DNA of 64,000 bases from Arabidopsis thaliana (lineage: Eukaryota > Streptophyta > Magnoliopsida > Brassicales > Brassicaceae): NCBI RefSeq assembly GCF_000001735.4, contig NC_003076.8, forward strand, positions 15,255,835 through 15,319,834. The letters run 5' to 3'. The translations under genes and the position numbers were made by a program. This document shows positions 55,524-64,000 of the stretch, piece by piece. How positions within the stretch are numbered: the stretch's first letter is position 1; every line of letters begins with the position of its first letter. The notes beneath the pieces are model-generated. The model was not told where the DNA came from. It did not search any database and was given only the letters and a program-made list of their open reading frames with translations.

Positions 55524-58225
55524 CGACTATACGAAGAATGTCTAGACAACAATTCACCTACCATTATTGACTATATGCAAAAAGTAATTTTTTGTTTTTC
55601 TTACTTTTTTACATTCTTTTCTTTCTTTATTCTTTGGAAAAAAAAATTCTCATACATGAATTTTCTGCTAGATCAAACGAAAACGTATTATTTTTTAGTC
55701 ATACAACATATCCCGGTTTACAATTTTATGTTTTTTTTTTGTTGGCTTTGTTAAACACAATTTTATGCTTTTACATGAGATTACATATGCAAAACCGAAA
55801 AAAAAAAGTAGAAAAGAAAGATCTAACTTGGCATTTAAGTTTTTTTTTGCTTTATTGGGTGTAGGAAAGACTTTGACTTCAGCACTGATATTTGTTAGAC
55901 TTTGAAGCATTGATTTTTTGGTCGACTTTGAAAAAAGTTGTAGGGAAGGGAGAAGACTCCACATCTCAATTTGTTGAACAGAGAATTATTCACCTAATTT
56001 ACAAATTATGAACATGTCACTAGTATTTATAATAATCAATTAATCATTCTTTCTCTAATACTAATAGTTGTATTAATCACTGAGAATAATTCTGCAGTAC
56101 TTTGTTTTTTGTTTTGTCAACTATCGGCCTTGGAGGAACAATGAAGTCATCCTATGATAAGGTATATGAATATGTATGTATAGTACTTAAAAAAGTTTAG
56201 GAGGGTTTACTAGTTCATGCATATTTAAAGCATCTAACAATTTAAATTAATTTACTTAATTTTCAACACATTTTAATGTCTATATGAATTTATTTTATTT
56301 TATATGAAACCCCCAATATATAGGTTATAGCTTTTAGATGTGTTTCTAGAAAACGTCAAAGATTTGTGTCTTTAGTTTGCTCAGCCGAACGTACAATCAC
56401 ATTGACAACGGTATCATTTGATTTTATTTTCAAAGTACGATTTACAATATGTGGAAAAAACGGAATGGAAAAAAGCACCAACATCCCTATAATACTTCAC
56501 AACAGCTCTCTCGAATCAGAGGTTAAGCCATAAGCTCATTACGTCACGCTCCCTGACTCAAGGAATGGTGGTATGTTGGATAGATGGATTGCCATTCGCC
56601 GATGATGTTCTGTTCTCGACTTCGTCTCTGTTTACTATTATAAACTTTGTTTACTACTTCTGTTTTAAGTTGTTTAATCCATTTTTTGATCTTTTGATGC
56701 ATCACTTAGCTTGTTTTTTCTTAGGGGCAAACACTTAGCTTGTTTTTTGCTGTGAAATATTCAAAAGCAATATTTATATACTTAGCTTGTTTACATTTTC
56801 ACAAACACTAAAATGCATGGTTAAGTCTAATATAGCAGAACCACACCAATTGCTATCTTCTAATGCTTAGGATACTCACTATTTTTGTAATGGTTTTTTG
56901 GCATTTCATAGTAACATTTGGTTACTTTCGATAAATTATCTCGAATATTAACTAATTAAGAATTATGATCTGCTCTATCGATTTTTAAAGTATTTTTGAA
57001 CCATATCCAAATATTTTGGCTCATATTTCTTAGTAGACTATATGGATCGAGGATTCGAGTTTGGACATGAATTTGGGTATTTGTGTATTTAGGACCAATA
57101 TACTTATACATTGGTTTAAAATTACATGTATTTCGAATCCAGTCCGATCAAATGAATATTGAAACATCCATTACCGCTTTCCAACCAGACGACCTCCATA
57201 CTCATTAATGTTAGAGTAGAATACGAACACCAAATGTTTAACATGTGTATTTTCTCAGTCCTACCAATTTATATCATTTCATTTTCAAGGAGAATTAGTC
57301 TTACCAAATTCAAGAACTCAAAAATTCTAACTATATTTTTTCGTTTAGCTATTAAATTTTCTACTGGTATATGGTTCACCAAACCCATGAAGATGATTTT
57401 CTTAGCATAAAAGTCTAAAGTTGTATAATGTTATAATACTTTTGGACGTAACTTCAAATATCAGTATACCATTAACAAACACAGAGAAATAATTTGGTTA
57501 ACGAAACGCATGATAAATTTTAAATAAGGGATACCAAACTGTCTGTCAACCGACAATATTTTTTTGGCGATGATCCAGTGAATAATTTCAAAGAACCAAT
57601 TCTAAAAACTATTCCAAGAATTATTTCTTTACACGTAATATATTTATGTTAATAATCTAAGATATATGGTATCGACTCTTGACAATTCCCTTTTCATAAA
57701 TACATTACATTTTATACTTTTCAAATGTAAAAGAAATTAATGGTACTCATTTAATATAATCAGATTTCTTACTTCAATTTTGAAATTCTTTTTTTAATGT
57801 AAATGTGAAAAAAAGAACAAGAATATAAATCCATACTTGAGTTTCTTCTAAATATGTTTAGAGGTATTGTTCTGTATAAATCCAAGAAAAAGTGGAAAAT
57901 AATAATGAAATCTTGCATAAAATCTTGCCTAAAAAATAGTATGGAATTGTTTTTATTAATTTTGAATGATATAGATTTCATGGAGTGATGTAATTATTTT
58001 ATTGGTTTAGAATCTAATTTTCTCTTTACATAACATCTCTTTTAATACAAACTCAGATTTTGTAACCCATGATAAGTATTCATGGATGAGAAATTAAAGT
58101 CCGTATCTTCTAATTGTTTTCTTCTTAGCTTGTTTCTAAATACATGAACTAACCTAATAACTTACAATCAAATCTCTTACAGAGAGACATTAAGAAGAAA
58201 ACTAAAACAAAGTGAAAGTATTTAT
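55524..58225. other. Long intergenic region
   Basis: No gene recognised in 2.7 kb. From about 57810 onwards the DNA is duplicated upstream of the second defensin-like gene (61470-61620), sharing TAATAATGAAAT, AAATCTTGC and TTATTAATTTTGAA. So the promoter was copied with the gene. Confidence 0.5.
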
Positions 58226-59392
58226 ATGGAGAGGATAACTTCACTTGTATTCTTTGCTAGCTTCCTTATTATATTTGTCTCAGGTATATTATATATTTTG
58301 TATATCTTTCAATTGTTATGGTTCTTTACTTTATTCGATTTCTTTAAACGTTTCAAGTATTTTAAATATAATTATACGTTCACAATAATCAAATTTTGAT
58401 ATTGCCAGTTTATGGACAGTTGACAAAACCACTTCTGCTTGACATTTTCTAGTACAACGTAGATGAATTATCATATGTCCCATGGCAATGGATGAACAGA
58501 ACATAAACAAAATAGTATGATATAGTAATGTGATTATTTCATATAAAAGTATTGGTTCTTATAATGATAACATAAATAAGACTTACTATGTCTAATCATA
58601 AATGTACAAATGCAAGAACAAATTAAAGTGAATTAGATATATGCCAACAAATTTAAGAAAATAGCAATGGCGTGACTTATTTTCATCAAAACATTAAATT
58701 TTGACATTGTCAATAATTTAACATTACGGGAAACATGATTTTTGTGTAACGTTATTTTCATTATGTGAACGTCTAATTTATCAAAATGAAGCAAAATTAA
58801 ACCGTAAAACCCAAAATTTTAAACTCTAACCTCTGTTTAATAAATTAGATGTTTACATAAGAATAACATATTTTGGGAGATACATATAGTTGCATATTCC
58901 ATAAAACTTACAGAAGAGTAAGATTTTTTGAAAAGTCTTCTCATTGTTATTATTGCTTGTACCTTATTTCTCTATAGAGTGTAAATACTCTTAAGTTTGC
59001 TATATTAAGAGTACTTTATTTCTATATTAAGTTTAATAAGGTATACGTATATATACAATGCTCTAGGTGTTAATCAGACAAGAGCAGATTCATGCGATGA
59101 AAGTCTAGGCCTTTGCGAAACATGTGACGAAAGATGCCAGGCCAAACACGGGCCATCGTGCATAAGCAAATGTGACGGAGAGGTTGGGATGTTGTCGTGC
59201 ACGTGCACTTACGAGTGTGGACCACCTTTACCCCCCAAAGGTAACGTTTGCAGCGGTGGGACTGGTATGTGCAGTGGAAAGTGTCCATATAAATGTTGTG
59301 ATACCAGTTGCGCACAAAAGTATAATGGTGGACGTGGATTTTGTAACTCCTTTGGTAATTATAATTTTTGCCAATGCGAATACCCTTGCTAA
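58226..59392 (+). CDS. Double-domain defensin-like secreted peptide
   Basis: Two exons, 58226-58283 and 59067-59392, give 127 residues. Exon 1 encodes the signal peptide (MERITSLVFFASFLIIFVS); the intron, 783 bp, follows directly, the usual arrangement in plant defensin-like genes. The mature part has 19 Cys in two similar halves. Half one has nine, spaced C-x6-C-x2-C-x3-C-x7-C-x3-C-x8-C-x-C-x3-C. Half two has ten, spaced C-x6-C-x3-C-x3-CC-x3-C-x10-C-x8-C-x-C-x3-C. The intron-to-exon border carries the phase-1 Gly (G|VNQTRA). Such peptides act outside the cell in defence or in pollen-pistil signalling; which applies here is not visible. I recall it as At5g38317. Confidence 0.88.
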
Positions 59393-60325
59393 AACATGTT
59401 AGCATAATTTGTAAACCTGTACTTACTTGGCTTTCTTTTGTTACTAACAAGGCTTGAACTTTTATATGATTTGATATCAAGACATAGAAGGTTTTTATAA
59501 CGTTCTACAAGGTATTTTTTGTTTCAAAATAAGTCTCGTTTTTAAATTACACTGATTATTTAATCATAAATACATATTTTAATCCTACTCAAAACTAATT
59601 TAACATAAAATAATTTTAAAGTCAAGTGTTTTTAACCCTACTCAAAATGAGATATTTATTGAAACAATAGTAGTAAAATATAAAAGCTCCATACAAATTA
59701 ACAGAAACATGAAGTACATATATAAGCTCATTACCGAATGCAATAAACGTCCATAATGTTGAATTGTTGATATATCACACCTTAGGTATTGACGAGTAAC
59801 GAGTTTGATGAGTGATGACTATACATAACATGATAAGATCGACGATAAAGGTATGTTTAATGTTAATGCCTTGTTTTTTCATTTTCCTTTATAGCATTAA
59901 ATATCTAGACACACCATGTAAGACAAAGACTTTTGACAAAAAAAAAGAAACTAAAAATGATGGGAAACATATTCAAATGAATAACGGAGTAGGACAAGCT
60001 TGAAATGGAATTGGTTACTTGTCACTTGACTTGTCGAACTTTCTAATTGTCTTCAATAACAAATTTATCATTATTTGTGTAAACAAAATACAACCAAATT
60101 TCTTTGTATTGTCAACGAAGCTAGGTTTTATTTGCATTCCATGTGGAAGTTCTGCTCTAACTCGAGCAATGGGGATTATTAATAAAGAAACGATTTATTT
60201 AGACGTTTATAAACAATTCTTTATGGATTAATTAAGAGAAATGATACTTATTCTGAAATACAAAAGTTAAGGAAACATAGAAGAGAATAAAACACTAATT
60301 CACTTAACTCCACAAAAAGTCATTC
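59393..60325. other. Spacer between convergent genes
   Basis: AT-rich spacer between the convergent defensin-like gene and the minus-strand gene. The short frames at 59812 and 60019 have no support. Confidence 0.4.
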
Positions 60326-60964
60326 TTACCAATAGAAAAACATTGATCGTATCTTGTTTTTGTTTCTTCCACCATCAAAATTTATCGAACCTAACCCAAA
60401 CAAATTCCCCGAAGGTACCATATCCAGAAATGAGCTCACCCTAATCACACCTCCATGTCCCTTGTAGTTATAACCTCCATGGTTGTTCTTCAATATCGGT
60501 TTCGGAAAACTACCGTTAAAAGAAGAAGAAGAAGAAGACGAAACCTGACTCTTGATAGAATTCGAACCGGTCGAGTTATAAGGAAGTAATGGCAACTTTA
60601 CCTCATATTCTTGGTCTCCAATTTCTTCTATTTCAAGAACCGGTTCAAAATCTTCGATTGGAATTATCTCAGGTCTGGGTAAACCGGTTTTATATTTATC
60701 TGTTTTACTACGATATATGGGTTCCGGGATCTTTTTCATTTCTATAGGGAGGATTTTGCCGTCGTTGAAGAACTCTTCCGCGGACCAGGAGCTCTCGCCG
60801 GAGATTGCACCGCGGGGTATTGAAAACTCCAAAGGAAAGCCCCAATAGAAGTTGGAGATATCATACGGAGATTGTGATGTACGCTGCTCGATTGGTATGG
60901 ACTCGTGGTGGCAAAAATCGTTAGAAAATGAGATTCTTGGACTTTCATTAGCGTTTTCGGGCAT
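60326..60964 (-). CDS. Plant-specific protein of unknown function
   Basis: A single exon of 212 residues. It opens MPENANESPRISFSNDFCHH and has a WGFPLEFSIPRGAISGESSW block (about 42-62) that contains the ordered-looking F/W residues. An acidic middle (PIEDFEPVLEIEEIGDQEYE) and a run of Ser (about 145-152) follow. The conserved-looking C-terminus is VIRVSSFLDMVPSGNLFGLG. Mostly hydrophilic; no signal peptide, transmembrane helix or known domain. The SFSNDF and C-terminal blocks faintly recall membrane-associated kinase regulators, but I cannot claim that. A TATA box lies about 63 nt upstream. A decayed copy of its first third lies at 63120. I recall At5g38320. Confidence 0.75.
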   Translation of the reverse strand: MPENANESPRISFSNDFCHHESIPIEQRTSQSPYDISNFYWGFPLEFSIPRGAISGESSWSAEEFFNDGKILPIEMKKIPEPIYRSKTDKYKTGLPRPEIIPIEDFEPVLEIEEIGDQEYEVKLPLLPYNSTGSNSIKSQVSSSSSSSFNGSFPKPILKNNHGGYNYKGHGGVIRVSSFLDMVPSGNLFGLGSINFDGGRNKNKIRSMFFYW

Positions 60965-61026
60965 TGTTATTAATGTTCTCGAGAAAATATTAGAGGGTTT
61001 GAAGAAAATGGTGATGGTAAAACTCT

Positions 61027-61034
61027 TTTTTATA
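61027..61034 (-). promoter_or_regulatory. TATA box of the gene at 60964
   Basis: TATAAAAA on the minus strand, 63-70 nt upstream of the ATG, in good sequence context. Confidence 0.55.
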
Positions 61035-61064
61035 CGTGAAGATTATGTATAGGGGAATTAAATG

Positions 61065-61932
61065 AAGGAGTGGTTATTTTCAAATGTTTGGTAAAGTTTG
61101 GTTTATATTTGATTTTCTATGTGAGGGACCATTCTTGGTTGTGTTCTGTCTTCGCAAATGGGCCTAACGTCTCTTGGGTTAATGTTTTAGTTGATTGAGT
61201 TTGGCCATCTTCTCTGTTTCTGATGTCTTCTTGCTCACATGACTTTTGAAATCTCTTCATGTCAATCCATTTGCCAATAATCCAATCTGCTTTGTTATCA
61301 TTTTTTTTCTTTGTTTCAACTTTCAATGCTAAGTTGATTGTTGTCATGTAGTATGTTTTTAATAGTTGAAAACTAATTGTTACTTTCAATATATTTTAAT
61401 GTCAACAACCTTTTTTTTGGGTCCACAATCTTTTATTTTTTACCTTTTTTGCTTAAATATTAAGAGGAAAGGATGTAAACCCATACTAGAAAATATTATC
61501 TATCAAGGTATTTTTTTCTTCCGAATTCAATAAGAAAACTGAAATAATAATGAAATTTTTCAAAAAATCTTGCAAAAAGATAGTATGCCAATTTTCTTAT
61601 TAATTTTGAAATATTATAGTTTTTTTTTTAGTGTTGCTAAGCATTTTATTGGTTTCGTACATCATATAATTCTCTTATAGAACATTATATTTAGTAAAGA
61701 ATAAGATTTCATTACTCAATGCACTTTATTGGCCGTAACAATTTTAGCCAAAAATTTGTGTATATGGAAAAAAATCATATGATAATATTAATGGATAGTC
61801 CATTTATATCCTTGTAACATTTCAAGTTCGTTGACTGTGAGTCCTCGACTTGCTTTTAAATAGATTAACTAAATGCCACAATAACATAAAAACCATTATC
61901 TTAGAGAAAAGTTTAAAAGAAAACGTGAAAGT
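61065..61932. other. Intergenic, promoter of the second defensin-like gene
   Basis: No gene seen. 61470-61620 matches the promoter region of the first defensin-like gene. TTTAAATAG at about 61855 could act as TATA box. Confidence 0.45.
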
Positions 61933-62611
61933 ATGGAGAGGATACCTTCACTTGCATCCCTTGTTAGCTTGCTTATCATATTTGCCACAGGTATTATAAT
62001 TTTTTGTACACCTTTCAATTTTCATGTTAAATATATTTTTTTAAAAGGTTATTTTCTTCTATTATGTGAACAAAAACTAAACAAAAAATCTCAAAGTCTA
62101 ACCTTAGTTTTTATAATTTAGACGTCCACATAGAAGATTAATGTTATGAGAATTAAGAAATACATATTACAGATATATATATTTTTTTTCTTAAGTCTTC
62201 TTGTAGCTATTTTCTTGAATTCCTTGTACTTAATTTCTATAGAGTGAATATATTCTTATATATCTGTTAAGTTTAATAAAGTATATATACAATGCTGTAG
62301 TTGTTAATCAGACAAGAGCAAGTATCTGTAACGACAGACTAGGCCTTTGCGATGGTTGCGATCAAAGATGTAAGGCCAAACACGGGCCATCGTGCGAAAG
62401 TAAATGTGACGGGCCGGTTGGAATGTTGCTGTGCACGTGCACTTACGAGTGTGGTCCAACAAAGCTTTGCAATGGTGGGCTTGGCAATTGCGGTGAAAGT
62501 TGTAATGAACAATGTTGTGATAGGAATTGTGCACAAAGATACAATGGTGGACATGGATATTGTAACACCCTTGATGATTTTAGTTTGTGCTTATGCAAGT
62601 ACCCTTGCTAA
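61933..62611 (+). CDS. LCR80: Double-domain defensin-like secreted peptide
   Basis: Exons 61933-61990 and 62301-62611 give 122 residues. The signal peptide (MERIPSLASLVSLLIIFAT) differs from the first copy at about six positions, and the mature part keeps all 19 Cys at nearly the same spacing. Shared blocks include QTRA, LGLC, AKHGPSC, CTCTYECGP and CAQRYNGGHGYC-type sequence. The linker between halves is five residues shorter, and the intron is 310 bp rather than 783. Composition and layout indicate a tandem duplicate still under constraint on its Cys. The length of 122 and the position agree with my memory of LCR80 (At5g38330). Predicted extracellular; receptor or target unknown. AATAAA lies about 65 nt after the stop. 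Confidence 0.88.
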
Positions 62612-62699
62612 AACAAGTTGACAGAATTTGGAAACCAATTAGCTTTCTTTGTAACTGTAACTGCGATAATATGGTAATAAATTTCCTTTTGATAAAAAC

Positions 62700-63119
62700 A
62701 TTACGTTTATTTGCATGTAAGGTAAGTGAGATAAGATAGAGACATTCATGACTTGATAATATTTTTAATTTTTTTTACAATCTATATTCTTGATTTATGC
62801 AGTTGGTGAATAATTCTTCGGTGAACCGTGCCTACGGTTTTAGAGGCCTACGACAATATTTAAGAATGTGAAATTTTAGATTATCAAACAAAGAGTAAAA
62901 TGTACATAAACTTAAAATCTGAAAAACAAATCTTTAAAAAGCATTAAAAATAGAAAAGCTTCTAATAAATGAGTTAAGTATCAGTATTGGTATGAATAAA
63001 ACCTTTGGAATATTGATCACAAGAAAAAATAATTGAGTAGTTAGAAAGATAATTTCTATCAAATGTGGCTTATGAATGAATTATATTTAGTGTAGCCTAA
63101 GGCATTTGCCTTTTTTCTA
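62700..63119. other. Spacer after the second defensin-like gene
   Basis: AT-rich DNA, no gene. Confidence 0.4.
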
Positions 63120-63355
63120 TAAGGGGAGGCTCGGCTATGCGCGGGCGGTGATTAAGGCGTCGGGAATTTAGAACTCCGGAGGGAAGCCCCAATAAAAGTA
63201 GCTGAAATCTTGGACTGTCATTGTCATGAGAATTTTCCGGAATTGTTAGAAAATTAAGGAGGGGATGAACAAAAAATGGAATAGTATAAGAGAATTTAAT
63301 TCATGTAATATCAAATGTTCGGTAAGTTTGGTATATGTATTTGATTTTCAGAGTT
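63120..63355 (-). pseudogene. Decayed copy of the 60964 gene start and promoter
   Basis: GGAAGCCCCAATAAAAGTAG matches GGAAAGCCCCAATAGAAGTT of the gene at 60326-60964. It continues with CTTGGACTGTCATT and, beyond the start, TTTGGT plus TATTTGATTTTC from that gene's upstream region. The coding blocks between are deleted and the ATG region is altered. It holds the same position relative to LCR80 as the intact gene holds to the first defensin-like gene. Confidence 0.7.
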
Positions 63356-64000
63356 TATGTAAATTTTATAGAAATTATTTTCGGAGTAATGTCGATTCAT
63401 TTTCCAATGATCTTATCACTTGTCTCTTCATACAAGCCAAGATGAGTCGACAACTTGGTTTTATCCTTCTTTCTTTTCTAGTTTTCTTCTATGTAAACGA
63501 AAACAAATTTCACATGTAACGATTTTTTCTAATATTAAGAAATAAATACGTTTAGAACGTCTAAAATATTTATACACCAAACATTAAAGATCAAAACTAT
63601 TAAAGAAAAACTGTTAGAAACAACACAATTCCAAAAGATTTAGATCAACATCTTTATTCTCATTTTTATCAGCTTCATCATGCCTCCAAATCTGATTAGT
63701 CCAGAAACAGGTTATCAAAATTAAGTTTTCTAAGATTAGTTCTCAAAAAATTATGGTTTTTTGTGTTTACAAAAATTTGTGTTTTATGGACAATAGATTT
63801 CGGAAATTCGCAAACCTAGATTTTCACAATTTATCTATATTATTATCATAGCTAAAAAGAAGCTCCATGAATGTGTTTACGCAAAATCAAAATAATATCT
63901 TATAAGAGCTATACACCTCATTATGAATTTTCAATTTTGTTTAACCTTACTGTGTCTGTACTTATTGAGAGTCTTTCTTAAACTATAAGTTTAAGAGCAT
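63356..64000. other. Right flank, no gene seen
   Basis: AT-rich sequence. The frame at 63265-63519 has no recognisable domain and begins inside the relic. Confidence 0.4.

Overview
This is plant nuclear DNA. It is AT-rich, its genes carry short GT-AG introns, and it is full of plant transposon families (Emigrant, Stowaway, hAT, CACTA, TRIM, L1-type LINE). The receptor kinase with a thaumatin ectodomain rebuilds to exactly 665 residues, the length I remember for Arabidopsis PR5K. The gene order (glutamine amidotransferase, LRK10L kinases, alpha/beta hydrolase, DUF295 F-box, PR5K, peptidyl-tRNA hydrolase, LCR80) matches my memory of Arabidopsis thaliana chromosome 5, about At5g38200 to At5g38330. 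Locus names are from memory; everything else was read from the sequence.

Layout. 0.5-2.7 kb: class I glutamine amidotransferase (+), with a small DNA element in its last intron. 2.7-5.2 kb: transposon remnants. 5.2-9.5 kb: an ectodomain-only LRK10L relative, then a complete RD-type LRK10L receptor kinase (+). 13.2-15.3 kb: alpha/beta hydrolase (+). 15.6-21.4 kb: a repeat block made of an Emigrant MITE, a 290-bp tandem array with tRNA-like boxes, and a left-truncated CACTA element whose right end lies 14 bp from the next gene. 21.4-30.0 kb: three non-RD LRK10L kinases on the minus strand. The third joins an LRK10L-1-type ectodomain to an LRK10L-2-type kinase. 30.6-40.0 kb: a TRIM fossil, F-box and PR5K-tail relics, an intact F-box/DUF295 gene (+), a broken thaumatin-domain relic, and PR5K (-). 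40.2-47.3 kb: MITEs, a hAT element, a 5'-truncated LINE with an 18-bp target duplication, a possible VANDAL-like element rich in one short motif, and a second Emigrant. 47.8-49.5 kb: chloroplast-type peptidyl-tRNA hydrolase (+). 50.2-61.0 kb: three plant-specific proteins of unknown role, separated by repeat-bearing intergenic DNA. 58.2-62.6 kb: two duplicated double-domain defensin-like genes; the second duplicated unit ends in a decayed copy of the neighbouring gene.

Most of the window is two things: a birth-and-death cluster of cell-surface receptor kinases of the kind used in immunity, and a pair of secreted Cys-rich peptides. The housekeeping genes (amidotransferase, hydrolase, peptidyl-tRNA hydrolase) are unrelated neighbours. 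Exon borders were inferred by eye from GT-AG sites, reading phase and paralogue comparison, not from transcripts.
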